Source: Hyphomonas sp. BRH_c22 (GTDB taxonomy: Bacteria > Pseudomonadota > Alphaproteobacteria > Caulobacterales > Hyphomonadaceae). From it: DNA of 64,000 nucleotides. Positions 9,549 through 19,474 of this stretch are shown here, piece by piece. Under the pieces are notes generated by a model, which was not told where the DNA came from, searched no databases, and saw nothing but the letters and a program-made list of their open reading frames with translations. Where the stretch lies: NCBI RefSeq assembly GCF_000961795.1, contig NZ_LADU01000019.1, forward strand, positions 1 through 64,000, written 5' to 3'. Position numbers and translations under genes: made by a program. Position 1 is the stretch's first letter; each line of letters begins with the position of its first letter.

Positions 9549-11231
9549 CTACATGTTCGGATAGGCTGGTCCGCCGCCACCCTCGGGCACGGTCCAGTTG
9601 ATATTCTGGTTCGGATCCTTGATGTCACACGTTTTGCAGTGGATGCAGTTCTGCGCGTTGATCTGGAACTTGAGGTCGGCGCCCTCCCCGATCCACTCAT
9701 ACACGCCCGCCGGGCAATAACGAGCCGAGGGGCCGGCATACACATCATGCTCGGAGGATTTCTGCAGCGCCATGTCCTTCACGATAAGGTGGCAGGGCTG
9801 GTCCTCGCCATGGAACGTGTTGGTGAAGGACACATTGGTCAGCTTGTCGAAGCTGAGCACGCCATCCGGTTTCGGATAGGTGATCGGCTTGAACTTTGCT
9901 GCTGGCTTCAGCGAGGACGCATCCGTCTTGCCGTGCTTCAGCGTCGGCAGGAAGCCGAAGCCGACCAGCGAGCGCATCCACATGTCCGGCACACCGATCA
10001 TGGCGCCGATCATCGTGCCGAAGCGCGACATCAGCGGCTTCATGTTCCGCACGGTCGACAGGTCCTTCTGCACCCAGCTGGAATGCATGGCCTCGTCATA
10101 CTCGCTCATCTCGTCACCGGAACGCCCGGCCCTGATCGCTTCGAACGCCGCTTCGGCGCCCAGCATGCCGGTCTTCATGGCATTGTGCGTACCCTTGATG
10201 CGCGGCAGGTTCACAAACCCTGCGCAGCAGCCAATCAGCGCACCGCCCGGGAAGCTGAGCTTCGGAATGGACTGCAGGCCGCCGGACGTGATGGCCCGCG
10301 CGCCATAGGCCACGCGCTTGCCGCCTTCCAGGTAGCGACGGATGTCGGGATGATGCTTGTAGCGCTGGAATTCCTCATAAGGCGCGAGATACGGATTCTT
10401 GTAGTTCAGGTGAACCACATAGCCGACGGAGACGAACGGCTCGCCATTGTCGCGGAAGTGATACAGGAATCCGCCGCCATTGCCGTCCTTGTCCTGGACA
10501 GGCCAGCCGAACGAATGCTGCACCAGGCCATCCACAAAAATCTCTTCCGGCACCGACCAGACTTCCTTCAGGCCAATCCCGAACTTTTGCGGGTCGCTGT
10601 CGGCCTGCAGGTCGAACTTGCTCATCAGCTGCTTGGTGAGCGAGCCGCGAGCGCCCTCCGCAAACAGCACATACTTGCCGAGCAGTTCCATGCCCGGCTC
10701 GAAATCGGGTTTCTTCTGGCCATCAGCGCCGATGCCCATGACGCCGGCAACGACGCCGCGGACTTCGCCCTTCTCGCCGTAAACGACCTCGGATGCGGCA
10801 AAGCCGGGATAGATTTCAACGCCGAGCGCTTCCGCTTCGCGGCCAAGCCAGCGGCAGACATTTGCCAGCGAGCCGGCATAGCAGCCATGATTGCTCATCA
10901 GCGGCGGGAAGGGCAGCCAGCCAAGCTCGGCCGATCCGTTCTCGCCGAGCAGCTTGTAGCGGTCGATCTTGACTTCGGTCTTCAGCGGACAATCGCTATT
11001 GGTACGCCAGTCGGGCAGCAATTCGTCCAGCGCCTTCGGATCAAGCACGATGCCTGACAGGATGTGCGCGCCAATTTCGCCGCCTTTTTCCAGAACGACG
11101 ACTGACATGTCCTCGCCGGCCGCATTCGCCGCCTGCTTGAACCGGATTGCTGCCGACAGGCCGGCCGGGCCGCCGCCAACGATAACCAGATCATATTCCA
11201 TCGACTCGCGCTGCGGGGCGTCATCAGCCAT
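9549..11231 (-). CDS. etfD: Electron transfer flavoprotein-ubiquinone oxidoreductase
   Basis: This 560-residue ETF-QO passes electrons from ETF to the quinone pool during fatty-acid and amino-acid oxidation at the inner membrane. The N-terminal FAD dinucleotide motif is GGGPAGLSAA. The 4Fe-4S ferredoxin-like C-terminus has Cys residues in CPAGVYEW and in the cluster CIHCKTCDIKDP. The start codon at 11231 is preceded by AGGAG at good spacing. The gene diverges from the uracil-DNA glycosylase gene. etfA and etfB are not in the window. Confidence 0.95.
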   Translation of the reverse strand: MADDAPQRESMEYDLVIVGGGPAGLSAAIRFKQAANAAGEDMSVVVLEKGGEIGAHILSGIVLDPKALDELLPDWRTNSDCPLKTEVKIDRYKLLGENGSAELGWLPFPPLMSNHGCYAGSLANVCRWLGREAEALGVEIYPGFAASEVVYGEKGEVRGVVAGVMGIGADGQKKPDFEPGMELLGKYVLFAEGARGSLTKQLMSKFDLQADSDPQKFGIGLKEVWSVPEEIFVDGLVQHSFGWPVQDKDGNGGGFLYHFRDNGEPFVSVGYVVHLNYKNPYLAPYEEFQRYKHHPDIRRYLEGGKRVAYGARAITSGGLQSIPKLSFPGGALIGCCAGFVNLPRIKGTHNAMKTGMLGAEAAFEAIRAGRSGDEMSEYDEAMHSSWVQKDLSTVRNMKPLMSRFGTMIGAMIGVPDMWMRSLVGFGFLPTLKHGKTDASSLKPAAKFKPITYPKPDGVLSFDKLTNVSFTNTFHGEDQPCHLIVKDMALQKSSEHDVYAGPSARYCPAGVYEWIGEGADLKFQINAQNCIHCKTCDIKDPNQNINWTVPEGGGGPAYPNM

Positions 11232-11322
11232 TGGTAACTCCTCATTGTGGCGTGTAGGATACCGCCTTACGTTTCAATCATATGCAATTACAGCCTGTTT
11301 CGGGAAGGTCCAGAGCGTCGCA

Positions 11323-12126
11323 ATGCCAAACCTCGCGTCAAGTGATGCCCTCAAGGCGCTGACAGACTGGTGGCTGGACATGGGAGTCGAGGTCGATTCG
11401 GCCCGGATCGACGCCCTGATGCGGGAGATGAAGGCCTCCGAGCCGGTATTGAAACCCGTGAAAGCGGATACAAAAGGCGCGCCGAAAGCCGCACCTCGCC
11501 GCACCCGCGGACCCACTGACTGGGTCGCGGAAGCCACCCGGGCTGCCGCCGCCTGCGATTCGATGGACGCGCTGAAAGCGGCGATCGAGGCGTTCGACGG
11601 CTGCCCGCTCAAGGCGACCTGTGAACATACGGTCGTCTATGATGGTGTCGTGGGGGCCGACCTGATGGTCATTGGCGAAGGTCCGGGCGCAGACGAGGAC
11701 CGGCGCGGCCTGCCCTTCGTCGGCAAGGCGGGCCAGCTGCTCGACCGGATGCTCGCCGCGATTGGCCGTTCACGCACCGAAAACACGTTCATCACCAACG
11801 TCAATTACTGGCGCCCGGCCGGCAACAGGAACCCTGATGCCGAAGAACTGGACGTCTGCCGCCCTTTCGTCGACCGGATGGTCGAACTGGGAAAACCCAA
11901 ATTAATCATCGCCACAGGCGGCGTCCCGGCCAAGGCCCTGCTCGGCAGCGACGACGGCATCATGAAATTGCGCGGTACCGAGTACACGTTCACGACACCG
12001 GGCGGCGCCTCGATTCCCCTGATCCCGATCCTGCACCCGGCCTATCTCCTGCGGCGTCCGCAGGACAAGAGCCGGGCCTGGCGGGACCTCTTGCTCATCG
12101 AAAAGAGGCTGACCGAACTCGGCTGA
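11323..12126 (+). CDS. Uracil-DNA glycosylase, family 4-like
   Basis: The 267-residue protein has the family 4 active-site motif (GEGPGADEDRRGLPFVG, residues 118-134) and the C-terminal HPAYLLRRP motif. It excises uracil from DNA. The first 70 residues are a poorly conserved, Lys/Pro-rich extension, as in other alphaproteobacterial members. Candidate Fe-S cluster cysteines are Cys94, Cys100 and Cys179. A full set of four ligands is not obvious, so cluster binding is uncertain. The open frame extends upstream to 10969, inside the ETF-QO gene, but ATG 11323 begins the recognisable sequence. It ends directly against the convergent hemerythrin gene. Confidence 0.88.
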   Translation: MPNLASSDALKALTDWWLDMGVEVDSARIDALMREMKASEPVLKPVKADTKGAPKAAPRRTRGPTDWVAEATRAAAACDSMDALKAAIEAFDGCPLKATCEHTVVYDGVVGADLMVIGEGPGADEDRRGLPFVGKAGQLLDRMLAAIGRSRTENTFITNVNYWRPAGNRNPDAEELDVCRPFVDRMVELGKPKLIIATGGVPAKALLGSDDGIMKLRGTEYTFTTPGGASIPLIPILHPAYLLRRPQDKSRAWRDLLLIEKRLTELG

Positions 12127-12603
12127 TCATTCTTCCAGCGCCGCGTCGGCCTTCGCGTCGACGAGGCCGCGTTCCTTCTTCTTGCGGGTTTCGAAAGTGC
12201 CCGCGATTTCGCCTGACGCATCCGCGCCCAGCACTTTGCGCGCGGTTGCGAAAATCTCGTTCTCTTCTTCGTCGATATGGTGCTCATAGCGTTCTCGCAT
12301 TGTCTTGAACCGCGCCAGCCAACCGGGCGAACTGAAGTCCATCGCCTCGATATCCTGGATCATTTCATCGATTTCGTGATGCTCTGACACCGAGTGGCGC
12401 GCCTTGGGCTGGCCCTTCGATTCTTCCATCAAGGGGGCATAGAATGCCTCTTCTTCGGCAGCGGCGTGCGCCCCGACATCGTAGAAGAATGTTTCCCAGA
12501 GTTTGCGGCGCGCTTCGCTGTCGCCGGTCGTTTCAACCAGCTGGGACAATAGCTGGCGGTGCCTGTCATGGTCTGACTTCAGGCGATCATAAATGCTCGT
12601 CAT
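12127..12603 (-). CDS. Hemerythrin HHE domain protein
   Basis: This 158-residue four-helix protein has the His/Glu pattern of the HHE (hemerythrin) family: His12, His46, Glu50, His70, His75-76, His108-109 and Glu113. It probably binds a di-iron site that senses or carries O2, NO or ROS, but the substrate is unknown. The start at 12603 (MTSIYDRLKSDHD) was chosen over a longer frame to 12885 because the extension overlaps the divergent glycosyltransferase and lacks domain character. The tail is charged (RKKKERG). Confidence 0.85.
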   Translation of the reverse strand: MTSIYDRLKSDHDRHRQLLSQLVETTGDSEARRKLWETFFYDVGAHAAAEEEAFYAPLMEESKGQPKARHSVSEHHEIDEMIQDIEAMDFSSPGWLARFKTMRERYEHHIDEEENEIFATARKVLGADASGEIAGTFETRKKKERGLVDAKADAALEE

Positions 12604-12694
12604 TTGAGATTTCCTCGTGCAGGTTTGGATTGCAGATGGAACGCGGTTGCCCGAAGAGAGTTCCTCGTGCTCATGCGCCTGCCAGGAAATCCCC

Positions 12695-13378
12695 ATGCCC
12701 GCTCCACTGTCCGTCATCATTCCCACGCTGAACGCCGCCCGGGATTTGCCCTTGTGCCTCGAAAGCCTGATGCCCGGCCTCGATAGCGGCTTGATCCGTG
12801 AAGTCATCGTAACTGATGGGTTCTCCGAAGACGGAACAGAATCGCTGGCAGAAGCAGCCGGTGCTGTTTTGCTCAAGGCCGCCAAGGGTCGTGGCCGCCA
12901 GCTGATTGCCGGCGCAGAGGCCGCGCGCGGCGAATGGCTGCTATTCCTTCACGCCGATACGGCCCTCTCCCGCGAATGGGCCGAACGCGTGTCGGACCAC
13001 ATCTCCCACCGCCCGGACAATGCAGCCGTTTTCCGCCTGAAATACCGGTCGGACGAGAAAGGGGCCCGCTGGCTGGAGTCACGCGCCAACCGCAGGGCGC
13101 GCTGGCTCGGCTTGCCCTATGGCGATCAGGGCCTGCTGATCTCCCGCCAAAAGTATGACCAGATCGGCGGCTTTCCCGATGTGCGCCTGATGGAAGACGT
13201 CATGATCGTGCAGGCGGTGGGAAAGAAGAACCTCACCTTCCTTGATGCCGAGGCCCGCACATCGGCGGCCAAGTATGAGCGTGACGGCTGGCGCAAACGC
13301 GCCTGGAAGAATTCCTGGATGCTGGCACGCTTTCTCCTGGGCGTAAGCCCGGACAAGCTCGCCAAGGAATACACCTAG
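12695..13378 (+). CDS. GT2 glycosyltransferase, TIGR04283-like (transferase 2)
   Basis: The 227-residue protein has a GT-A fold starting directly with SVIIPTLNAARDL, a DGFSEDGT loop and an acidic HADT motif that would bind a metal-nucleotide sugar. The size and the RFLLGVSPDKLAKEY end match the TIGR04283 family (rSAM/selenodomain-associated transferase 2). ATG 12695 has a good site (CAGGAAA). The partner family TIGR04282 is encoded 611 bp further on (13989), so the pair is retained with one lipoprotein gene inserted on the other strand. The sugar and acceptor are unknown. Confidence 0.82.
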   Translation: MPAPLSVIIPTLNAARDLPLCLESLMPGLDSGLIREVIVTDGFSEDGTESLAEAAGAVLLKAAKGRGRQLIAGAEAARGEWLLFLHADTALSREWAERVSDHISHRPDNAAVFRLKYRSDEKGARWLESRANRRARWLGLPYGDQGLLISRQKYDQIGGFPDVRLMEDVMIVQAVGKKNLTFLDAEARTSAAKYERDGWRKRAWKNSWMLARFLLGVSPDKLAKEYT

Positions 13379-13923
13379 TTGTCTTTCCAGAAATCCTCGG
13401 TCTCGAAATCTGCGCTGTGGGTCTCAACCAGGTAAGTTTTGAACGCCTCAAGATCAGAAACCCGGCACGAATAGCTGTCGGTCCGCACAATACCGAAACG
13501 CGCCAACGCTTCATCCGCCGCGTCATTGCATGACGGCATCGCGAATTCATATGTCGGCACGTGGGTCATCGTATCTCTCCGCCTGTGTGCCACCAGATAG
13601 TGATACGATACTTCCTCACCGTCCTGCATTTCCGCTTCAGCCAGGTAAACCGGGTTCATGTCTTCATCGCTGCCTGGCGCGGCCAGCATCTGGAAGCGCA
13701 CGAAAAGCGGCTTTTCATCCGCCTCTTCGGGCGGGGGCTGGATTTTGTACGTGCCGTCATTTTCGGCCATCACAATCCGGCAGTCATCGTCAAGACAGAG
13801 CACCACGCCATCGTAAGGTAACCTGACTTGCTCCCCCGCCGGAATAAGCGGGACTTCACTGTAAAAGCAGGCTGACAGGGCGAACAACCCGGTCAGGACT
13901 GCGAGCATTCGAGGCGCGTTCAT
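13375..13923 (-). CDS. Hypothetical lipoprotein
   Basis: The start at 13923 gives MNAPRMLAVLTGLFALSAC, a lipoprotein signal with lipobox LSAC. The 182-residue product has four or more conserved-looking cysteines in its mature part (CLDDDC, SCNDAAD, SYSCRV) that may form disulfides in the periplasm. I do not recognise a domain. It overlaps the convergent glycosyltransferase stop by 4 bp. The longer frame from 14019 runs across the start of the divergent TIGR04282 gene and is rejected. Confidence 0.7.
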   Translation of the reverse strand: MNAPRMLAVLTGLFALSACFYSEVPLIPAGEQVRLPYDGVVLCLDDDCRIVMAENDGTYKIQPPPEEADEKPLFVRFQMLAAPGSDEDMNPVYLAEAEMQDGEEVSYHYLVAHRRRDTMTHVPTYEFAMPSCNDAADEALARFGIVRTDSYSCRVSDLEAFKTYLVETHSADFETEDFWKDN

Positions 13924-13988
13924 GACATATCTCTCCCTAGCGTGAATGAAAGCTTTGCTCTTCTTGCTGTCGAAAGTAAGGCCAAGAA

Positions 13989-14588
13989 ATGAAAAATGCG
14001 ACCGTCCTGATCTACGCAAAACCGCCCCGGATGGGGCTGGCCAAAACCCGCCTGGCCAGCGGCGTCGGCCTGACCGAAGCCAGACGCATCGCTCACTTCA
14101 CCCTCGCACGCACCATGAGGGCGGCGCTTTCCGGCCCCTGGAGGCCTGTTCTCTATGCGGCGCCTGACGGCGCACTATCCGACACAATCGGCGGCATCTG
14201 GCCAGCCCACCTTGTCCGTCTCAGCCAGGGCTCAGGCAGCCTCACCGAGCGCCTGAACCGGGGCCTCGCCGACGCATATAACGGACCGGTCCTCTTCATC
14301 GGCGCCGACGCGCCAGACCTCACGCCGGCCCTGCTTCACCAGGCGATCCGCGCCCTGAAACGCCACGATGCCGTCTTCGGCCCCGCACGGGATGGCGGAT
14401 TCTGGCTGTTCGGGATCAACAAGCGCGCCCGTACAAAGTCTCCCTTCGAAAAGGTCCGATGGTCGGGCCCGTACGCAATGGAGGACGTCTGGAGCAATCT
14501 TCCGGCAGGCGCCTCCGTGGCGCTATTACCGATGCTAATCGACATCGACGAGGGACAGGACTGGCGGGACTGGAATGCGGCACGCTGA
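13989..14588 (+). CDS. DUF2064 GT-A transferase, TIGR04282-like (transferase 1)
   Basis: The 199-residue protein begins with the nucleotide-binding segment IYAKPPRMGLAKTRLA, followed by LFIGADAPDLTPALL and ARDGGFWLFG. These are hallmarks of DUF2064/TIGR04282, a small nucleotidyl- or glycosyltransferase of the GT-A superfamily. It and the TIGR04283 gene at 12695 commonly occur together. The reaction is not established. It ends 12 bp from the convergent hutC stop. Confidence 0.82.
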   Translation: MKNATVLIYAKPPRMGLAKTRLASGVGLTEARRIAHFTLARTMRAALSGPWRPVLYAAPDGALSDTIGGIWPAHLVRLSQGSGSLTERLNRGLADAYNGPVLFIGADAPDLTPALLHQAIRALKRHDAVFGPARDGGFWLFGINKRARTKSPFEKVRWSGPYAMEDVWSNLPAGASVALLPMLIDIDEGQDWRDWNAAR

Positions 14589-14600
14589 CCGGCGCCCTGC

Positions 14601-15293
14601 CTACAGGCGTGAATGGAGCTGGTAGCCTTCGCGATAGTACAGTTTCATCGTCGTGATGAACTCGCCCGCAAGCGACGTCGTGCGATCAATCACGAATACG
14701 GCCGTCCCTTCGCGCACGTCGAGCGCGCTCGACACCGCCTTGTCGGCATTGACCGCCGAGAACACGACGTCTCCGCCAGAAAACGGAACCGTCTGCACCA
14801 GCCACTCATTGGCACTGACAGTGTCCAGCGGCGCATCCATGATCGTGGGTACGACCCGTGTATTCACCCAGCGCGTTTCGAAAGCGAATGGCCGCCCGTC
14901 TGCGAGATGGACCGTGTCGAGATGAAGCGCCTTTGCCCCCGCCGGCAGGCCCAGCCTGGTGCTGATGGCAGCGGGCGGCACCTTGTCGGCCCTGCGCGTG
15001 AGCTGGTGGCTGTAGGCGCTGCCGAGCGACTCGACCTGTTCGCGAACGACCGGAATATTGAACTTCGCCTGGCGCACCGGCATGTCGCATACGCGCGTTC
15101 CGCCCTTGCGCTTCCTGACGACAAGGCCATCATTCGCCAGTCCCTGAAGCGCGCGATTTATCGTCACCCGCGCGCAGCCATACTCGTCCGCCAGCATGGC
15201 TTCACCCGGAATGCGCTCGCCCAGCGCCCATTCGCCGCTCTGGATCCGCTCCAGTATGGACTGACGGATCGCGTGATGTGAATTGCCGCTCAT
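14601..15293 (-). CDS. hutC: Histidine utilization repressor HutC (GntR family)
   Basis: This 230-residue GntR/HutC regulator has an N-terminal winged helix (RIPGEAMLADEYGCARVTI) and a C-terminal UTRA ligand-binding domain (residues about 90-230). It represses hut genes and is induced by urocanate in studied bacteria. Its ATG overlaps the hutF stop (ATGA, 4 bp), so it is translated from the hutF transcript, and a HutC site upstream of hutF would give autorepression. Confidence 0.92.
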   Translation of the reverse strand: MSGNSHHAIRQSILERIQSGEWALGERIPGEAMLADEYGCARVTINRALQGLANDGLVVRKRKGGTRVCDMPVRQAKFNIPVVREQVESLGSAYSHQLTRRADKVPPAAISTRLGLPAGAKALHLDTVHLADGRPFAFETRWVNTRVVPTIMDAPLDTVSANEWLVQTVPFSGGDVVFSAVNADKAVSSALDVREGTAVFVIDRTTSLAGEFITTMKLYYREGYQLHSRL

Positions 15294-16660
15294 AGGGCCT
15301 CTCTCAGCCGGTAGATTGTCTGCGTAAAATCGCGCGCGATCCGCTCGTGATGGATATGCCTGCCGCCGCTGACCATATGCCGCCCTGCAGCCCAGACATC
15401 GCTGACCACGCCATCTGATCCGGCAAAAATCCAGGCATCCAGCACCGTGTCCTGCTTCAGCGCGCAGATCGCAGGGTTAGCATCGTCAAGTGCCGTCAGG
15501 TCCGCCAGTGCGCCCACCTCGATCCGCCCCGCATTGCGCCCGATTGCCTGCGCACCCCCGCGCGCCGCGCGCTCATAGAGATACCGCCCATTCGACGGCA
15601 CGGCCTGTTCCGTCAGGATCACCCGCTGCCGGTCGCGAAGCCGTTGCGACACTTCCAGCATGCGCAACTCTTCCGTCAGGGCGATCTTCACATTCGAATC
15701 CGAACCTATCCCGATCCGGCCACCCGCCTGCAGATACCGCGCCCCATCGAAGATGCCATCGCCCAGATTGGCCTCGGTAATCGGGCAGAGGCCCGCCACC
15801 GCGCCTGACCCTGCCAGATCAACCGTTTCTGCTGGATCCATCTGTGTCGCGTGGATGAAGCACCAGTGGTGATCGACCGGCATATTGTCCAGAAGCCACC
15901 GGACCGGGCGCGCGCCCAGCGCATCCACCACTTCCCGCACTTCGCCCACCTGTTCGGCCGCATGGATGTGCACCGGCCCGCCCTCTCCCAGCTGCACGGA
16001 CGCGCGCAGCCCTTCTGCCGAAACAGCGCGCAGCGAATGCGGCGCAACACCTAGCACGAAATCATCCGGCAGGTCCGCGAAGTGGCCCGACAGTCTGGAA
16101 TGCAGGGTCTGGAACGCGTCGAGGCTGCAGCCGAACCGTAACTGCCCGCCTTCGAGCGCGCTTCCGTCCAGGCCGCCCTGCATGTAAAGCACCGGCAGGT
16201 GCGTGAAGCCGATGCCCGTCAACCGGGCCGCCTCGATATGCCGGAGGGAGGTTTCCTCGACCTGCGCATAGGCCCGTCCGCCCGGCGCATGGTGCAGGTA
16301 ATGGAATTCGGCCTGCGCGGCATAACCCGCTTCCAGCATCTCCATCTGAACCTGCGCGGCAATCACCTGGATATCGTCCGGCGACAGGATTTCGAGGAAC
16401 CGGTACATGACCTGCCGCCAGGTCCAGAAATCATCAATCGCCGTCGGGCCGCGCGTTTCGGCCAGCCCCGCCATCGCCCTCTGGAAACTGTGACTGTGCA
16501 CGTTCGAGAGTGCAGGCAGCAAAACACCGACTCGATGGTCGGCCCGCCCGTCGGTGTCCGACACACCGGAAATCAACCCGGCTTCATCTACTTCGACGGT
16601 CACATTCGCCCGCCAGCCATCTGCCATCAGCGCCTGTCTGGCAAAAATTCTGGTTGTCAT
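15290..16660 (-). CDS. hutF: Formimidoylglutamate deiminase
   Basis: The 456-residue amidohydrolase converts N-formimidoyl-L-glutamate to N-formyl-L-glutamate and ammonia. Metal ligands are visible: HSH in SNVHSHSF, His in PHSLRAV, HIHAAEQ, and the Asp in GIGSDSNVKI. The start at 16660 (MTTRIFARQALMADGW) excludes an unsupported 32-residue extension. It is divergent from hutI and followed immediately by hutC. With hutG it defines the two-step deiminase/deformylase ending of histidine degradation rather than HutG-type formiminoglutamase. Confidence 0.93.
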   Translation of the reverse strand: MTTRIFARQALMADGWRANVTVEVDEAGLISGVSDTDGRADHRVGVLLPALSNVHSHSFQRAMAGLAETRGPTAIDDFWTWRQVMYRFLEILSPDDIQVIAAQVQMEMLEAGYAAQAEFHYLHHAPGGRAYAQVEETSLRHIEAARLTGIGFTHLPVLYMQGGLDGSALEGGQLRFGCSLDAFQTLHSRLSGHFADLPDDFVLGVAPHSLRAVSAEGLRASVQLGEGGPVHIHAAEQVGEVREVVDALGARPVRWLLDNMPVDHHWCFIHATQMDPAETVDLAGSGAVAGLCPITEANLGDGIFDGARYLQAGGRIGIGSDSNVKIALTEELRMLEVSQRLRDRQRVILTEQAVPSNGRYLYERAARGGAQAIGRNAGRIEVGALADLTALDDANPAICALKQDTVLDAWIFAGSDGVVSDVWAAGRHMVSGGRHIHHERIARDFTQTIYRLREAL

Positions 16661-16679
16661 CACGCTTGCGCCCGGATTA

Positions 16680-16693
16680 TTATGTGCATACAA
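16680..16693. promoter_or_regulatory. Candidate HutC operator between hutF and hutI
   Basis: The 64-bp divergent gap contains TTATGTGCATACAA, an imperfect inverted repeat. The halves TTATGTG and CATACAA agree at five of seven symmetric positions. GntR/HutC regulators bind GT-rich/AC-rich dyads of this kind. A single site here could control both arms. This is inferred from position and symmetry only. Confidence 0.45.
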
Positions 16694-16724
16694 AATATCA
16701 AATCGAACGCGAATAACAAGGGCG

Positions 16725-17939
16725 ATGACGAAAGCTGTTTTCTTCTCCGATTGCACTTTGGCCTCGATGAAATGGGGAGAGGCAGACTACGGCCTCATCC
16801 CCGACGCAGCCTTCGCCATTCGCGGCGGACGCATCGTCTGGACCGGCAAGGCAGAGCACAAGCCGGCGGAGTTCCAGGACACGCCAACTGAAAGCCTCGA
16901 TGGCCGCCTCGTGACGCCCGCGCTCATCGATTGCCACACGCATATGGTTTTCGGCGGCAACCGCGCCCGCGAATTCGAACAGCGCCTGCGCGGCGCCAGC
17001 TATGAAGAGATCGCCCGCAGCGGTGGGGGCATAGCCTCAACCGTCGCTGCCACCCGGACAGCGAGCTTCGATCAACTGGTCGAGCAATCCCTGCGTCGCC
17101 TCGACAGCCTCATCGGCGAAGGCGTCGCCGTCGTCGAGATAAAATCCGGCTACGGACTGACCATTGATGATGAAATGCGCATGCTGCGTGTCGCGCGCCA
17201 CCTGGAAACCCTGCGTCCGGTCAATGTCAGGACAACCTGGCTCGCCGCTCATGCCGTGCCAGCCAACTACTCCGGACGCCCCGACGCCTATATCGACGAG
17301 GTTGCAATCCCCGGCCTTGTGCAGGCATCTGCCGAAGGCCTCGTCGACGCCGTCGACGGGTTCTGCGAAACCTTCGCCTTTACACCCGGGCAGATCGAAC
17401 GCGTCTTCCAGGCCGCGCATTCACTGGGCCTTCCCGTCAAGCTACATGCCGAACAGCTCTCCGACCAGAAGGGCGCGCTCCTGGCCGCCCGCTATTCGGC
17501 GCTTTCGGCTGATCATCTGGAATACCTGACCGACGCCGATGTCGAAGCCTTTGCCGCCGCCGGAACCGTTGCCGTGCTGCTTCCCGGCGCCTTCTACACG
17601 CTGAAGGAAACCAGGCTGCCGCCGGTCGCCGCCCTGCGTGACCATGGCGTCGCCATCGCCATTGCGACGGACTGCAATCCCGGCACCTCACCGATCTCGT
17701 CCATCCTGACCGCCATGAACATGGCCTGCACCGAATTCGCCCTCACACCTGAAGAAGCGCTGGCCGGCACGACCCGATGCGCCGCCAGGGCGCTGGGGCT
17801 GTCAGGCGAGTACGGCGAGATCACAATCAGCGCCCGTGCCGAACTCGCCGTCTGGGATGTCGAACACCCGTCCGAACTGTCATACTGGATCGGCGGCTCA
17901 CCACTCCACAAGCGCCTCTCGACCGGGATCGCGGCATGA
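16725..17939 (+). CDS. hutI: Imidazolonepropionase
   Basis: The 404-residue amidohydrolase opens the imidazolone ring to formimidoylglutamate. Key motifs are the HTH metal pair in [18 protein letters not shown], and the [10 protein letters not shown] loop. The start at 16725 was chosen because the upstream in-frame extension lies across the divergent promoter and hutF. The hutI stop overlaps the hutH start (ATGA). It is the first gene of the rightward hut operon. Confidence 0.95.
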   Translation: MTKAVFFSDCTLASMKWGEADYGLIPDAAFAIRGGRIVWTGKAEHKPAEFQDTPTESLDGRLVTPALIDCHTHMVFGGNRAREFEQRLRGASYEEIARSGGGIASTVAATRTASFDQLVEQSLRRLDSLIGEGVAVVEIKSGYGLTIDDEMRMLRVARHLETLRPVNVRTTWLAAHAVPANYSGRPDAYIDEVAIPGLVQASAEGLVDAVDGFCETFAFTPGQIERVFQAAHSLGLPVKLHAEQLSDQKGALLAARYSALSADHLEYLTDADVEAFAAAGTVAVLLPGAFYTLKETRLPPVAALRDHGVAIAIATDCNPGTSPISSILTAMNMACTEFALTPEEALAGTTRCAARALGLSGEYGEITISARAELAVWDVEHPSELSYWIGGSPLHKRLSTGIAA

Positions 17940-19474
17940 TGATTTCACTTACGCCAGGCCACGTATCCCTCCGCGATCTGGAAACCCTCTATCGCGGCGG
18001 CAATGCCTTCCAGCTTGACCTGTCGGCTTACACGCGCGTCGCGGAATCGGCAGCCGCCCTGGTCGACCGGATCAGGAGCGGTGATGCAATCTACGGCGTC
18101 AACACGGGCTTTGGAAAACTCGCCTCCATCCGCATCGACGATCACAAGCTCAAGGCCCTCCAGAAAAACCTGGTCCGCTCCCATTGCGCAGGGGTCGGTG
18201 AGCCGCTCCCCTCCAATGTCGTCCGCCTCATCATGGCGCTCAAATGCATTTCCCTCGGGCGGGGCGCTTCAGGCGTTCGCCCCGAACTCATCGAGCATAT
18301 CCAGAACATGGCGCGGGCCGGCATCCTGCCCGTCATTCCGGCCAAGGGATCGGTCGGTGCGTCGGGCGACCTTGCCCCGCTCGCCCACATGGCGGCCAGC
18401 CTGATCGGCGAAGGCGAAGTGTTTTATCGCGGCAAGCGGATGCCGTCGGGACAGGCCCTACAAAAAGCAGGACTCGTTCCCGTCGAGTTGCAGGCCAAGG
18501 AAGGGCTCGCACTTCTCAATGGCACCCAGGTATCAACCGCCCTCGCGCTCGCAGGATTGTTCGGCGCCTGGCGGCTGTCCGTGTCATCGCTCACGACAGC
18601 CGCCCTGTCGATTGACGCGGCCATGGGGTCCAGCGCACCGTTCAGCGACGAAATCCATCAGCTGCGCGGGCATCAGGGGCAGATCGACAGCGCCCGCCGC
18701 CTGCGCGAACTTCTTCAGGGATCGGAGATTCGGGAAAGCCACAAGAGTGGCGACGAGCGGGTGCAGGATCCCTATTGCCTCAGGTGCGCGCCCCAGGTGA
18801 TCGGCGCCTGCCTCGACCAGCTCCGGCAGGTGGGCGTGACGCTGAAAATCGAGTCCAACGCAGCGACTGACAACCCGCTTGTCCTGTCCAGTGGCGAGAT
18901 CGTCTCCGGCGGAAACTTCCATGCCGAGCCGGTCGCCCTCGCCGCCGACCAGGCCGCCATCGCCATCTCCGAGATCGGCAGTATCGCCCAGCGCCGGATC
19001 GCCATGCTGGTCGACCCCGCTCTCAGCTTCGGCCTTCCGGCCTTCCTTGCGCCGGACCCGGGCCTCAAGTCGGGCCTGATGATCGCAGAGGTGACGTCTG
19101 CAGCGCTGATGAGCGAAAACAAGTCGCTCTCGAATCCGCGCTCGGTGGATTCAACCCCGACCTCGGCCAACCAGGAAGACCATGTGTCCATGGCCTGCCA
19201 TGCCGCGCGCCGGTTGCTGGAGATGAACACCAACCTGGCCGGCATTCTGGGCATCGAAGCCATGTGCGGCGCGCAGGGCATCGAGTTGCGCGCGCCCCTG
19301 AAAACCAGCGGCCGCCTCGCCGGCGTGATCGCCACCATCCGGAAACATTGCCCGCCGCTCGACGATGACCGCATGGTCAGCCCCGACATCGAAGCCCTTT
19401 CCCACCTTGTCCTCGAGACCGGCGCCCTTTGTGATCTGAACGGCGGAACCACTCCCATAGGACTGATGCCATGA
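17936..19474 (+). CDS. hutH: Histidine ammonia-lyase
   Basis: The 512-residue lyase deaminates L-histidine to urocanate. The self-forming MIO cofactor triad is Ala142-Ser143-Gly144 within [15 protein letters not shown]. The catalytic [10 protein letters not shown] loop is near residue 53. The ATG at 17936 overlaps the hutI stop, and a second in-frame ATG follows immediately at 17939. The stop overlaps the hutG start by 4 bp, so the operon is translationally coupled. Confidence 0.96.
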   Translation: MMISLTPGHVSLRDLETLYRGGNAFQLDLSAYTRVAESAAALVDRIRSGDAIYGVNTGFGKLASIRIDDHKLKALQKNLVRSHCAGVGEPLPSNVVRLIMALKCISLGRGASGVRPELIEHIQNMARAGILPVIPAKGSVGASGDLAPLAHMAASLIGEGEVFYRGKRMPSGQALQKAGLVPVELQAKEGLALLNGTQVSTALALAGLFGAWRLSVSSLTTAALSIDAAMGSSAPFSDEIHQLRGHQGQIDSARRLRELLQGSEIRESHKSGDERVQDPYCLRCAPQVIGACLDQLRQVGVTLKIESNAATDNPLVLSSGEIVSGGNFHAEPVALAADQAAIAISEIGSIAQRRIAMLVDPALSFGLPAFLAPDPGLKSGLMIAEVTSAALMSENKSLSNPRSVDSTPTSANQEDHVSMACHAARRLLEMNTNLAGILGIEAMCGAQGIELRAPLKTSGRLAGVIATIRKHCPPLDDDRMVSPDIEALSHLVLETGALCDLNGGTTPIGLMP

